The position numbers and the translations under genes are program-made. DNA of 64,000 nucleotides, taken from Thermosynechococcus vestitus BP-1 (GTDB taxonomy: Bacteria; Cyanobacteriota; Cyanobacteriia; Thermosynechococcales; Thermosynechococcaceae). The first letter of the stretch is position 1. Every line of letters begins with the position of its first letter. This document shows, piece by piece, positions 33,717-42,795 of this stretch. The stretch is from positions 1,178,001 through 1,242,000 of the forward strand of contig NC_004113.1 of the NCBI RefSeq assembly GCF_000011345.1, read 5' to 3'. The notes beneath the pieces were generated by a model, which saw nothing but the letters and a program-made list of their open reading frames with translations, searched no databases and was not told the origin of the DNA.

Positions 33717-33767
33717 TGCCTGTAGACCAACCTATAATCTATCCACAGACCAATTATAGCACAACCA

Positions 33768-34946
33768 ATGAAAGCTATATATAGGTATCGTTTCTATCCC
33801 ACAGACCAACAAAGACAACGCCTAGCTCAGTTGTTTGGGTGTGTCCGTGTGGTATGGAACGATGCACTGGAAATCTGCAAGAAATCTGATAAATTGCCAA
33901 AAACTAGTGAATTGCAAAAGCTAGTAATTACCCAAGCAAAGAAAACACCAGAGCGGCAATGGTTGTCTGATGTTTCTAATGTCCCGTTACAGCAGTCTGT
34001 TGCCGATTTAGGAGTTGCCTATAAAAACTTCTTCGATTCAATTAAAGGTCGGCGAAAAGGCAAAAAGGTCAACCCTCCTAGATTTAAAAAGAAGACAGAA
34101 AGACAATCCGCCAGATTTACTACCTGTGGATTTTCAATTAAAGGCGAAGAAGTTTATCTGGCGAAGATTGGTAACATCAGACCAATTTGGTCAAGAAAGC
34201 TTCCTTCTAAACCAAGCTCAGTTACGGTGATTAAAGATGCTGCAAATCGATATTTTCTCAGTTTTGTGGTCGAGATCGATCCAGTTGATCAACCTGCAAC
34301 TAACCCTTCTATCGGCATTGATTTGGGAATTAAAGCGTTTGCTACTTTAAGTACAGGCGAAAAGATTGATGGCCCTGATTATTCGAAGCTAGACAAAAAG
34401 ATCAGGCGAAAACAACGCAAACTTGCCCGTCAAGTTAAAGGAAGCAAACGACGCGAGAAAACAAGACTGCAAATCGCTAAGCTTCATAGTCGGATTTCAG
34501 ATATTCGCAGGGATTTCTTGCATAAATTGTCTACCCGCGTGGTTATCGAGAGCCAAGTGATCACGCTGGAAGACTTGAATGTCTCTGGAATGGTGAAGAA
34601 CCGCAAACTCGCTAGAGCAATTAGCTTGCAAGGTTGGCGAGAATTCAGGGTTTTAGTTGAGGCTAAGTGCAAAAAACTAAACCGTGAGTTTATTGTTATC
34701 GACCGATGGGAGCCAACCAGTCGGACTTGCTCAACATGCGGTTTTAAATGGGGCAAAGTCGATCTATCTGTCCGCTCTGTTGTATGCATAAACTGCGGCG
34801 CAGAGCACGATAGAGACGAAAATGCCGCAAGAAACATAGAGAAAGTCGGGATAGGGCATTGCCACGACTATAAATGGACGCAGAGGGAGAGTAAGACTCC
34901 TTCGGTAGCATCACCCAGTGAAGCGTCAAGAATCATCGCACTTTAG
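33768..34946 (+). CDS. tnpB: TnpB RNA-guided nuclease of the IS605-type element
   Basis: A 392-residue TnpB, clearly divergent from the other two copies. RuvC residues are Asp185 in SIGIDLGIKAF, Glu268 in VITLEDLNVSGM and Asp350 in AEHDRDENAARN. The zinc cysteines are Cys321, Cys324, Cys340 and Cys343. The tail after residue 360 (GHCHDYKWTQRES and following) is the usual segment overlapping the 3' RNA scaffold. The gene ends only 17 bp before the element end. It sits 51 bp back-to-back with tnpA. All catalytic residues are intact, so the element is probably active or recently so. Confidence 0.93.
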   Translation: MKAIYRYRFYPTDQQRQRLAQLFGCVRVVWNDALEICKKSDKLPKTSELQKLVITQAKKTPERQWLSDVSNVPLQQSVADLGVAYKNFFDSIKGRRKGKKVNPPRFKKKTERQSARFTTCGFSIKGEEVYLAKIGNIRPIWSRKLPSKPSSVTVIKDAANRYFLSFVVEIDPVDQPATNPSIGIDLGIKAFATLSTGEKIDGPDYSKLDKKIRRKQRKLARQVKGSKRREKTRLQIAKLHSRISDIRRDFLHKLSTRVVIESQVITLEDLNVSGMVKNRKLARAISLQGWREFRVLVEAKCKKLNREFIVIDRWEPTSRTCSTCGFKWGKVDLSVRSVVCINCGAEHDRDENAARNIEKVGIGHCHDYKWTQRESKTPSVASPSEASRIIAL

Positions 34947-35013
34947 GCCGGTGAGTATGTCAAAATTATGGTGAAACTCACTATAAGTAAAACAGCCTTT
35001 ACATGCCAGAGCC

Positions 35014-36327
35014 ATGAGCGGTTTGACCTTGGCTGCCACCGATTACAGCTTGCTGACGGATCTCTACGAACTGACGATGGTGTCCACCTACGCCGGCGAA
35101 GATTTGGCTTGGACACCGGCCAGTTTTGAACTCAGTGTGCGGCGTCTGCCCCGAGGCTATACGTATCTGGTGGCAATGGGGTTGGCTCAGGTGCTGGAGT
35201 ATTTGCAACAGCTACGGTTGACACCTCAGCAAATTGATTACCTCAGAGGTCTGGCGGTTTTTGAACGGGCACCGGCAGCATTTTGGGAGCTATTGAGCCA
35301 GGGTGAGTTCCGCGGCGATGTCTGGGCGGTTCCGGAAGGAACAGTGGTCTTTGCCCAGGAACCCCTGCTGCGCATTGATGCCCCCCTTTGGCAAGGCCAG
35401 TGGATAGAAACTTGTCTGCTCAATATCGTCAACTACCAAACCCTTGTGGCCACCCGTGCTTCCCGGCTGCGACAGTTGGTGGGGGAAGAGGTGGATCTCC
35501 TGGAATTTGGCACGCGGCGCGCCTTCAGTCCCCAAGCCTCCCTGTGGGCAGCCCGCTCCGCCCTAGCGGCAGGATTTACAGCCACTTCCAATGTCCTCGC
35601 TGCACAGCAGTTGGGGGTGGTTCCCGTAGGCACCATGGCCCATTCCCTAGTCATGGCGATCGCGACCCTCAAGGGAACCGAACAGGACGCCTTTACGGTT
35701 TTCTTGCGCTCCTATCCCGAAGGGGCACTCTTGGTGGATACCTATGACAGCCTTGCCGCCATTGCCACCCTCGCCGATCGCCAAGCCGCTGGGGAGATTT
35801 TGGTCAAGGCAGTGCGCATTGATTCAGGGGATCTCTTGAGCCTCTCCCAGAAAATCCGTCAACTGTTGCCCCAAGCAAAAATCATTGCCAGTGGCGATCT
35901 CGATGAGGGGGAAATTCGCCGCCTGCAGGCAGCGGGTGCCGCAATTGATGCCTATGGCATCGGTACGAAGCTGGTTACGGGAGAACCGGTCAACGGTGTC
36001 TATAAACTGGTGGAGATCAATGGTCAGGGGGTGATGAAGATCGCCAGTGGCAAAATGACCCTACCCGGACGCAAGCAAATTTACCGCCGCCCCAGTGGGG
36101 ATTGCCTTGCCCTTGCCAGCGAGGAACAGGTTTGGGGCAAACCGCTCCTTGAACTGGTTATGAAGGAAGGGTGCCCCCTTTATCCGCCGGAGTCATTGAC
36201 AACCATTCGCGATCGCCACCGCGCCAGCCTTGCGGAATTGCCAGAGACTCTCTTGGATGTGACCCAGCCCGTGGTTTATTCCCCTGCCCTTGACGCCTTG
36301 ATCCAACAGTTACGACAGCACCCATGA
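35014..36327 (+). CDS. pncB: nicotinate phosphoribosyltransferase
   Basis: Converts nicotinate and PRPP to nicotinate mononucleotide in NAD salvage. The N-terminus LLTDLYELTMVSTY is a family signature, as are LEFGTRRAFSPQASLWAARSAL, GTMAHSLVMAI and the phosphate-binding SGDLDEGEIRRLQAAGAAIDAYGIGTKLVTG. 437 residues. First gene of an operon with nadD, nrtR and nadE, joined to nadD by an ATGA overlap. The IS200/IS605-type element ends only 50 bp upstream of the ATG, so part of the original promoter was probably displaced or now reads from next to the element. Confidence 0.94.
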   Translation: MSGLTLAATDYSLLTDLYELTMVSTYAGEDLAWTPASFELSVRRLPRGYTYLVAMGLAQVLEYLQQLRLTPQQIDYLRGLAVFERAPAAFWELLSQGEFRGDVWAVPEGTVVFAQEPLLRIDAPLWQGQWIETCLLNIVNYQTLVATRASRLRQLVGEEVDLLEFGTRRAFSPQASLWAARSALAAGFTATSNVLAAQQLGVVPVGTMAHSLVMAIATLKGTEQDAFTVFLRSYPEGALLVDTYDSLAAIATLADRQAAGEILVKAVRIDSGDLLSLSQKIRQLLPQAKIIASGDLDEGEIRRLQAAGAAIDAYGIGTKLVTGEPVNGVYKLVEINGQGVMKIASGKMTLPGRKQIYRRPSGDCLALASEEQVWGKPLLELVMKEGCPLYPPESLTTIRDRHRASLAELPETLLDVTQPVVYSPALDALIQQLRQHP

Positions 36328-36884
36328 CCATTGCCCTCTTTGGTACCAGTGCCGATCCACCAACCGCCGCCCACGGAGACATTCTCCAGTGGCTGAGCGA
36401 TCGCTACGATCGCGTTTTCGTGTGGGCAGCCGATAACCCCTTCAAAGGGCAGCAAACCCCCTTGCCCTATCGCCAAGCAATGGTCAATCTATTGGTGCGC
36501 AGCCTCAACCGCCCCAATGTCGAGCATCACCCCGAACTCAGCCACCCCTACACCCTTTATTCCGTTGAACAGGTGAAGCAGCGGTGGCCAGGGGAACTCT
36601 TCACCCTTGTGGTGGGCAGTGATGTCCTTAGGAAGCTACCCCAGTGGTATCAGGCGGAAAAACTCCTTGGCCAGGTGCAGCTATTGGTCCTGCAGCGTCC
36701 TGGCGTTGTCATTGACCCTCAGGATTGGCAAGTGGTGCAGCGGCTGTGTCCCCACGTAGAACTGGCAAACTACCGCGGGCCAGCGGTTTCCTCGACAACC
36801 TATCGGCAACAGCGGGATGCCCAACAACTCCCGCCAGCGATCGCCCAGTATATTCAGGAGCAAGGACTTTACTCGCAGCCATGA
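36324..36884 (+). CDS. nadD: nicotinate-nucleotide adenylyltransferase
   Basis: Adenylylates nicotinate mononucleotide to deamido-NAD. The nucleotidyltransferase motif reads ALFGTSADPPTAAHGDIL, a variant of GxFDPxHxGH, and the second motif is SSTTYRQQRDAQ in place of ISSTxIR. FTLVVGSDVLRKLPQWYQAEKLL is characteristic of NadD. 186 residues. Its ATG overlaps the pncB stop, and its stop overlaps the nrtR ATG, so translation of all three is coupled. Confidence 0.88.
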   Translation: MTIALFGTSADPPTAAHGDILQWLSDRYDRVFVWAADNPFKGQQTPLPYRQAMVNLLVRSLNRPNVEHHPELSHPYTLYSVEQVKQRWPGELFTLVVGSDVLRKLPQWYQAEKLLGQVQLLVLQRPGVVIDPQDWQVVQRLCPHVELANYRGPAVSSTTYRQQRDAQQLPPAIAQYIQEQGLYSQP

Positions 36885-37582
36885 CGGTCTCCCCTTTGCC
36901 CCTGGCAGAATTTGTCGTTCGTGTGGACAACGTCATTTTCTCCGTGGATACGGATCAAAATCGCCTCCTGGTGCTACTGGTGCAGCGACAACAGCCTCCC
37001 TTTATCGGTTATTGGAGCCTTCCCGGCACCCTCGTGCGGCAGGGGGAATCCCTTGAAGCCGCTGCTTACCGCACCCTAGCGGAAAAAATTCGCGTCAGTA
37101 ACCTGTATTTGGAGCAACTGTACACCTTTGGCGAATCGGACCGGAATCCCACCTATGGCAAACGCTATCTGTCTGTGAGTTACTTTGCCTTGGTGCGCTT
37201 TGCTGATGCCGAACTCATTGTTCCTGGGGAGTTGCCAGTGCAGTGGTTTGCCCTGAGTGCCTGTCCTGATCTGGCCTTTGATCACAGCAAAATTTTGGCC
37301 TATGGTCACCGCCGCCTCTGCAATAAGCTGGAGTATAGCCCTGTGGCCTTTGATGTGCTGCCGGAGTATTTCACCCTCAACGATCTCTATCAGTTCTACA
37401 GTACCGTCCTAGGGGCTAACTTTTCCGACTATTCTAACTTCCGCTCCCGGCTTCTGAAATTGGGCATCTTGCAAGATACGCACCAGAAAGTCATCCGCGG
37501 GGCGGGGCGACCGGCAACCCTCTACCGCTTCGATCGCGAGGCCTTTGCGGCCCTGAAGGATAAGCCCCTTGTTTTTGTTTAA
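36881..37582 (+). CDS. nrtR: NrtR-type Nudix-related transcriptional regulator of NAD metabolism
   Basis: A 233-residue protein with an N-terminal Nudix-like domain and a C-terminal winged-helix (from about residue 150: FTLNDLYQFYSTVLGANFSDYSNFRSRLLKLGIL, ending RPATLYRFDREAFAAL). This is the layout of NrtR, a repressor released by ADP-ribose. The Nudix box is degenerate: RTLAEKI replaces REUxEE, so catalysis is probably lost, as in other NrtR proteins. ATG 36881 is used because it overlaps the nadD stop and begins just before the conserved region. It probably controls its own operon, but I found no certain operator. Confidence 0.9.
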   Translation: MTVSPLPLAEFVVRVDNVIFSVDTDQNRLLVLLVQRQQPPFIGYWSLPGTLVRQGESLEAAAYRTLAEKIRVSNLYLEQLYTFGESDRNPTYGKRYLSVSYFALVRFADAELIVPGELPVQWFALSACPDLAFDHSKILAYGHRRLCNKLEYSPVAFDVLPEYFTLNDLYQFYSTVLGANFSDYSNFRSRLLKLGILQDTHQKVIRGAGRPATLYRFDREAFAALKDKPLVFV

Positions 37583-37587
37583 CTTTT

Positions 37588-37603
37588 GAGGAATTGAGGA
37601 ATT
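37588..37603 (+). promoter_or_regulatory. duplicated Shine-Dalgarno of nadE
   Basis: GAGGAATT occurs twice in tandem (37588-37595 and 37596-37603). Either GAGG can serve as a Shine-Dalgarno; the second is eight bases from the ATG at 37608. A tandem duplication here could alter nadE translation. Confidence 0.5.
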
Positions 37604-37607
37604 GTCT

Positions 37608-39326
37608 ATGGCTGTGCATCTGTGGATTGCCCAACTGAACTCCACCGTCGGTAGTCTCAGAACCAATGCTGAAGCGATCGCCAGCGCAGTCCAGGAGATC
37701 TGCAGCCAGCACCCTGTGGATTTGGTCATTACCCCTGAGCTGGCCCTCTGTGGCTATCCCCCCAAGGATTTGCTACTCAACCGCCATTTTGTTGAGGCGA
37801 TGCAGCAGGAACTGCACCACCTGGCCAGTGCCTTGCCCCCAGCGGTGGCTGTACTGGTGGGAACAGTTTTGCCCAACCCTGATGCTGACGTCAAAGGTCA
37901 AAAGCCACTCTACAATGGCGCTGCTCTCCTGCGCGAAGGTGAGGTGCAACAGGTCTTTGCCAAGCAGTTGTTGCCCACCTACGACGTCTTTGATGAGTGC
38001 CGTTACTTTGCCCCTGGCAGTACGGAGAATCTCTTGACACTGACGACGGCCACCGATCAGCTCAAAATTGGCGTCACGATTTGTGAAGACCTGTGGAACA
38101 ATGAGCAGTTTTGGGGGCAGCGGTACTACGAGCGCAATCCCGTTGCTGAATTGGTGGCTGAGGGAGCGGATCTGATTGTGAATCTCTCGGCCTCCCCCTA
38201 CTGTGTCGGCAAACCCAAGTTGCGGCAGGCGCTGATTGAGCACACAGCGCGGCAATATCACTGTCCCTTGATCTATGCCAATCAGGTGGGGGGCAATGAT
38301 GATTTGGTTTTTGATGGCACCAGTTTAGCGGTGAATCGGCAGGGGGAAGTGGTGAGCCGTGCCAAGGGGTTTCGTGAGGATTACCTAGCCGTGCGCTGGC
38401 AAGACGGAGATTTGCAACCCACCGCCATGATTGCTCCCTTGGCCAAAGGTGAAGCGGCGGAAATTTGGCAAGCCTTGGTTTTGGGGGTGCGGGATTATGC
38501 CCGTAAATGTGGCTTTCGGCAGGTGGTGATTGGTCTCAGTGGCGGTATTGATTCAGCCTTGGTGGCGGCGATCGCAACCGCTGCGGTTGGCAAAGAACAG
38601 GTGCTGGGGGTGCTGATGCCCTCCCCCTACAGTTCCGAGCACTCGATTACCGATGCCAAGGACTTGGCAGCAAACTTGGGCATTGCCACACAGGTTTTAC
38701 CCATTGCTCCCCTAATGCAGACCTACAGCGAGGTGCTGGCTCCCCTTTTTGCTGGCACTCCCAGTGGCGTCGCCGAGGAAAATATCCAAGCCCGCATTCG
38801 CGGTACCCTGCTGATGGCGATCGCCAACAAGTTTGGCCACTTGCTCCTTTCCACCGGCAATAAATCAGAACTAGCGGTGGGCTACTGCACCCTCTATGGC
38901 GACATGAATGGCGGGCTTGCAGCCATTGCCGATGTCCCCAAAACTCGTGTTTATGAGCTGTGCCATTGGCTCAATGGCCAGGCAGCGCAGGGTCGTCCTA
39001 TTCCCGATCTGCCAATCGCTGGCCCTGTGGTGATTCCTCCCCACATTCTCAGCAAAGCCCCCAGTGCTGAGCTTAAACCCGGGCAACGGGATCAAGATAG
39101 CCTACCACCCTACGACATTCTTGATGGCATTTTGGCACGGATGATCGATCGCCACCAGTCGGATCAAGAAATTGCCGCTGCAGGATATGACCTCGACCTT
39201 GTGCAGCACGTGCGGCGCATGGTTCAACGGGCAGAATTCAAGCGCCAGCAGGCAGCGCCAGGCTTAAAAATTACCGATCGCGCCTTCGGTTCCGGTTGGC
39301 GGATGCCGATCGCAGCCCAGTGGTAG
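37608..39326 (+). CDS. nadE: glutamine-dependent NAD+ synthetase
   Basis: Final step of NAD synthesis, converting deamido-NAD to NAD with glutamine nitrogen. The N-terminal nitrilase-type glutaminase domain has Glu in VITPELALCGYPPKDLL, Lys in FAKQLLPTYDVFDE and Cys in GVTICEDLWNNEQFW. The C-terminal ATP-pyrophosphatase synthetase domain starts near residue 295 with IGLSGGIDSALVAAIA and contains LLSTGNKSELAVGYCTLYGDMNGGLA. 572 residues, a bifunctional enzyme. ATG at 37608 is preferred over a TTG six bases upstream. Last gene of the pncB-nadD-nrtR-nadE unit. Confidence 0.95.
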   Translation: MAVHLWIAQLNSTVGSLRTNAEAIASAVQEICSQHPVDLVITPELALCGYPPKDLLLNRHFVEAMQQELHHLASALPPAVAVLVGTVLPNPDADVKGQKPLYNGAALLREGEVQQVFAKQLLPTYDVFDECRYFAPGSTENLLTLTTATDQLKIGVTICEDLWNNEQFWGQRYYERNPVAELVAEGADLIVNLSASPYCVGKPKLRQALIEHTARQYHCPLIYANQVGGNDDLVFDGTSLAVNRQGEVVSRAKGFREDYLAVRWQDGDLQPTAMIAPLAKGEAAEIWQALVLGVRDYARKCGFRQVVIGLSGGIDSALVAAIATAAVGKEQVLGVLMPSPYSSEHSITDAKDLAANLGIATQVLPIAPLMQTYSEVLAPLFAGTPSGVAEENIQARIRGTLLMAIANKFGHLLLSTGNKSELAVGYCTLYGDMNGGLAAIADVPKTRVYELCHWLNGQAAQGRPIPDLPIAGPVVIPPHILSKAPSAELKPGQRDQDSLPPYDILDGILARMIDRHQSDQEIAAAGYDLDLVQHVRRMVQRAEFKRQQAAPGLKITDRAFGSGWRMPIAAQW

Positions 39327-39360
39327 ACTGGGGATAGTACTCCCAGCAGCGGGACACATC

Positions 39361-39423
39361 ATGGTGGTGGCTCTGATGGGCATCGCTGTTGCAGTGGGCA
39401 TTTTCGTCTTTGTCCTTTTGTAG
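39361..39423 (+). CDS. possible 20-residue membrane micropeptide
   Basis: An ATG ORF encoding MVVALMGIAVAVGIFVFVLL, entirely hydrophobic and long enough for one helix, 35 bp after nadE. It resembles the very small single-span proteins of photosynthetic complexes in composition, but I do not recognise it. No strong Shine-Dalgarno (GCGGGA). Could be chance. Confidence 0.3.
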   Translation: MVVALMGIAVAVGIFVFVLL

Positions 39424-39654
39424 ATAAAATAAGGCTCTCATGCGGGTTAACCCTTGGCCGAGAATGTAGGTCAACCAGATTTTTGATGAGGAGAACATTG
39501 CCAAGACCTTGACCCCCCTGCCACTGAAGGAGCGAGGAAGGTGGCAGCTTTATTCTCACTTGGCCATTCAACATCGAGCTCAAATTTGATGTAGAAGGTG
39601 GTGTGATCCACAGCCTACATGTTTTAGAATAAGGTACAGCATTTTTTGTCTAAT

Positions 39655-41763
39655 TTAATTTTTTGATACTAAACCGCGGTGGCGGAGTAGGGCCTCGGTG
39701 CTTGGTTCGCGGCCTCGGAAGGCTTTGAAAATTTCCATAGGGGCTTGGCTGCCGCCAAGGGCAAGCACGGTTTCGCGGTAGCGTCGTCCCATTTCAGCGA
39801 TCGCTTGCTCATTGTCTAGGCCGACGTCCTCAAAGGCAGCAAAAGCGTCAGCACTGAGAACTTCTGCCCAAAGATAGCTGTAGTAACCCGCAGCATACCC
39901 CCCAGCAAAAATGTGGCTAAAGCTACAGAGAAACGCATCCTCTGGCAGGGGAGGCAAAATAGTTGTTGTCTGGGCAACGCGATCGCGCACCTGTTGCGGG
40001 GTTTCCCCCTCCCCTGGTCGATAGCGATGGTGCAGCTCCAAATCCAACAAACTAAAGTGCAACTGTCTTAATAGGGCACTGCCGGCGCGGTAGGTACGGG
40101 CGGCAACCAGTTTTTCGTAGTAGTGTTCTGGCAGGGGTTCCCCGGTTTCATAGTGGCGTGCCATGCCAAAAAGGGTTGGGCGATGGTAGCACCAATTCTC
40201 CATAAATTGACTGGGGAGTTCGACGGCATCCCACTCCACATTGTTAATGCCGGCGGCACCCGCTTCGTCCACCCGTGTCAGCAGGTGGTGCAAACCATGT
40301 CCAAATTCGTGGAAGAGGGTTTCCACTTCACTAAAGGTCATCAGGCTGGGCTTGCCATCCACAGGGGGCGTTTGATTGCAGATTAAGTAGGCAACGGGTA
40401 AACGGGTACGCCATTCCCCCTGAAGGCGATATTTAGCGCGACCAAGGCAGTCATCCATCCAGGCGCCGCCGCGTTTCTCGCCAGGACGGCTATAGGGATC
40501 AAGGTAAAAGTGGGCGATCGTTACGTTGTTTTCGTCTAGAATCGCAAAAAAGCGCACATCGGGATGCCAAACGGGGACTTGGCCATCGGCTGGCACAACC
40601 GTCACCCCAAAGAGCCGCTTCACTAAGCCAAATAGACCCTCAAGCACTTGAGGTAAAGGAAAGTAGGGGCGTAGTTCCTCATCCTTGAAGTCAAAGAGGG
40701 CTTCCCGTTGACGTTCTGCCCAATAGGGAATATCCCAGTGCTGCAGATCATTGGCTTCGGGTGCCCCTTGGGCAGCAGCAAAGGCTTTGAGTTCTTCCAG
40801 TTCCCGCGCCGCAGCACTATAGCTGACTTGACGCAGTTCCTCAAGGAGTTTTTCCACACTGGCGACACTGTCCGCCATTTTGCTGGCAAGGCTGAGTTCA
40901 GCATAGGTGTTGAATCCTAAAAGCTGGGCCTCTTCAACCCGCAGGGCAAGGATGCGCTCAAGAATTGGCTGATTATCCCACTCACCCCTGCTGGCACGGG
41001 AGATGTAGGCACGATAGAGCTGTTCCCGTAGGTCCCGCCGCTGGCTGTGCTGCATAAAGGGGCCAAAGCTGGGGAAGTCGAGGGTGATGTGCCATGGCCC
41101 TGTTTCTGGAGTTGCGGTCTCAATGCCATCTTGGCGAGCGGTTTGGGCAGCCAGCGCCAGTAGGCTGGGGGGCAGTCCAGCCACTTCATCAGGTTGGGTG
41201 AGCTTGAGGCGAAAGGCCTTGGTGGCATCTAAAAGGTTGTTGGAGAATTGGGTGGAAAGCTCCGCCAATTCCAGTTGAATGGCATTGAAGCGCTCCTTGG
41301 CGGCACCCGTGAGGCCAACCCCACTGTGTTCAGCATTGCGAATGGCTGCTTCAACAATGCGTTTGCGCGCCGGGGGATAGCTGTGAAATTCTGGACTGGC
41401 CGCCAGTGCCTTAAAGCCTTCATAGAGGGGGCGCGATTGCCCCAGACGGGTGTAGAACTCCACCACTTGGGGTTGAACCGCTTCGTAGGCTTGACGGAGC
41501 TCAGGACTGTTTTTGACCCCTGTAAGATGGCTCACAATACCCCAGGTCCAATCCAAGCGATCGCTGAGGCGTTCTAGGGGCTCCACTAACCCTTCCCATG
41601 TGGGGGTAAAGGATTGCTCAAGGGCTTCTAATTCTTGGGTGAGTTCCTGCAACAGTTGGCGCACCGCTGGCTCAACATGGCTCACCTGAATCTGATCAAA
41701 GGGGGGAAAACCATCGCCCCGCAATAGGGGATTATCGGTGTGAGGGGAAGTCGCAACAACCAT
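39655..41763 (-). CDS. prlC: M3-family oligopeptidase A
   Basis: A 702-residue zinc oligopeptidase of the M3 family (PrlC/OpdA group), which degrades short cytosolic peptides such as cleaved signal peptides. The zinc site is ETLFHEFGHGLHHLLTR, with the third ligand in the downstream NVEWDAVELPSQFMENW. The N-terminal helical half covers residues 1-330, including NPLLRGDGFPPFDQIQVSHVEPAV. The C-terminal YRAGSALLRQLHFSLLDLELH and FSHIFAGGYAAGYYSYLWAEVLSADAFAAF are standard. No signal peptide. It is separated by ten bases from the upstream M23 gene on the same strand. Confidence 0.94.
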   Translation of the reverse strand: MVVATSPHTDNPLLRGDGFPPFDQIQVSHVEPAVRQLLQELTQELEALEQSFTPTWEGLVEPLERLSDRLDWTWGIVSHLTGVKNSPELRQAYEAVQPQVVEFYTRLGQSRPLYEGFKALAASPEFHSYPPARKRIVEAAIRNAEHSGVGLTGAAKERFNAIQLELAELSTQFSNNLLDATKAFRLKLTQPDEVAGLPPSLLALAAQTARQDGIETATPETGPWHITLDFPSFGPFMQHSQRRDLREQLYRAYISRASRGEWDNQPILERILALRVEEAQLLGFNTYAELSLASKMADSVASVEKLLEELRQVSYSAAARELEELKAFAAAQGAPEANDLQHWDIPYWAERQREALFDFKDEELRPYFPLPQVLEGLFGLVKRLFGVTVVPADGQVPVWHPDVRFFAILDENNVTIAHFYLDPYSRPGEKRGGAWMDDCLGRAKYRLQGEWRTRLPVAYLICNQTPPVDGKPSLMTFSEVETLFHEFGHGLHHLLTRVDEAGAAGINNVEWDAVELPSQFMENWCYHRPTLFGMARHYETGEPLPEHYYEKLVAARTYRAGSALLRQLHFSLLDLELHHRYRPGEGETPQQVRDRVAQTTTILPPLPEDAFLCSFSHIFAGGYAAGYYSYLWAEVLSADAFAAFEDVGLDNEQAIAEMGRRYRETVLALGGSQAPMEIFKAFRGREPSTEALLRHRGLVSKN

Positions 41764-41773
41764 CGTGTCCTAC

Positions 41774-42733
41774 CTAAGTGCGATTTGACTGCTGACGGGC
41801 TCGGGCGATCGCCTGCTTTAATTGGGCTAAGGCCAATTCTAACCGCACTTCGGGAGCCACGGGAATCAACCCTTGGGCGGTCATTTCCTGAATTTCAAAG
41901 TGAAGGTGCGGTCCTGTGGAGTAGCCTGTACTTCCCACAAGGCCAATGACTTCCCCCTGGTTCACCCATTGACCCGGATTGACAAAAATCTGTGAGAGAT
42001 GGGCATAGAGGGTTTGGTGCTCCTCTGGTGGGTGTTGCAAAATGACGGTGAGGCCATAGCCCCCTAGCCAGTTGGACTCAACCACGCGGCCATCAAAAAC
42101 TGCTAGCACTGGTGTCCCTTGGGGAGCGCCCAAATCTGTTCCCGAATGGAAGCGGCGATCGCCAAAAATGGGATGGATGCGCCAGCCGAAGGTTGAGGTA
42201 ATGGGCACCGGGAACGGCAAGGGAAAGAGCATTTGGCGGCGGTTGACGGTCAGCCAACGCAAGGGATTCGCTCCTGGAAAGGGCTGACGGACATAGGCGG
42301 GTGCAGTCGTTTGGGCAGATGGCAAAACATTTTTTGGCTGGGCGGCAACCACAGGGCGACGGAAGGCTGGAGCAGAGGGTTGGCGGGGGGCAGTGGGGGT
42401 GGGGAGGTGTGGAGTACCTTGGGCTTGGCAAATGTTGTTGGGAATGCTCTCCCTAACGATCGCTTGACAGCCTGTGGAGCGTTCTTGGATGACAACGGGA
42501 ATAGAGCGGGCGGGCCTCAGGTGTTCGAGGGGTTCACTACCAGGGGGTGGATCCACGGGTTCTGTGGAGAATACAAGAGGCGCACTATCCACTGGTTGAA
42601 CAGGATTCACAGGGATCGGTGCAGCCACTTCTGGCTCGACTGGAACAGTTTCGGCAAGACTCTGGCGAGTTCCCCAACTCACTGTCAATAGACTCAGTGT
42701 CAGCCCAAGGGTAATGACGCGCTGCTCGATCAT
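41774..42733 (-). CDS. exported M23-family peptidase
   Basis: A murein-type endopeptidase or its regulator, 319 residues. The N-terminus MIEQRVITLGLTLSLLTVSWGTRQSLAE is a signal peptide. A Pro-rich spacer (about 30-150) follows. The LytM/M23 domain begins PITSTFGWRIHPIFGDRRFHSGTDL, with the metal ligands in HSGTD, and in GPHLHFEI at the end, so the active site looks intact. ATG 42733 is chosen for its GGGGGAAG leader and signal peptide; an upstream start at 42775 would add unconserved residues. It lies next to PBP2 and prlC, suggesting a cell-wall gene cluster. Confidence 0.88.
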   Translation of the reverse strand: MIEQRVITLGLTLSLLTVSWGTRQSLAETVPVEPEVAAPIPVNPVQPVDSAPLVFSTEPVDPPPGSEPLEHLRPARSIPVVIQERSTGCQAIVRESIPNNICQAQGTPHLPTPTAPRQPSAPAFRRPVVAAQPKNVLPSAQTTAPAYVRQPFPGANPLRWLTVNRRQMLFPLPFPVPITSTFGWRIHPIFGDRRFHSGTDLGAPQGTPVLAVFDGRVVESNWLGGYGLTVILQHPPEEHQTLYAHLSQIFVNPGQWVNQGEVIGLVGSTGYSTGPHLHFEIQEMTAQGLIPVAPEVRLELALAQLKQAIARARQQSNRT

Positions 42734-42795
42734 GACTTCCCCCATCACACGCATTCCTTCAAATTCTAGGCGCAAGCTTGGGGAATGACAATCTT

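Larger units (their letters stand above)
33301..34963 (+). mobile_element. complete IS200/IS605-type element with divergent tnpA and tnpB
   Basis: Contains tnpA on the minus strand and tnpB on the plus strand, back to back, the IS605 layout. The right end finishes GTGAGTATGTCAA at 34963; its last six bases (TGTCAA) match the right ends of the two TnpB-only elements. The left boundary is approximate (33290-33310); a GTCCTTTTAGGAC hairpin at 33318-33330 overlaps the tnpA stop. Codon use and base composition are more AT-rich than in the flanking host genes, and I saw no HIP1 octamer inside, in keeping with recent acquisition. Confidence 0.85.

Noticed and set aside
36725-36880. Longer N-terminus for NrtR starting at 36725
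   Set aside because: It would overlap most of the nadD 3' end in another frame and is unconserved; ATG 36881 overlaps the nadD stop.
39359-39583. Minus-strand ORF with IKLPPSSLLQWQGGQGLGN, protein-like in part
   Set aside because: No start with a credible ribosome site, no recognised family, and the latter half is low-complexity; it may be a fragment but evidence is too thin.
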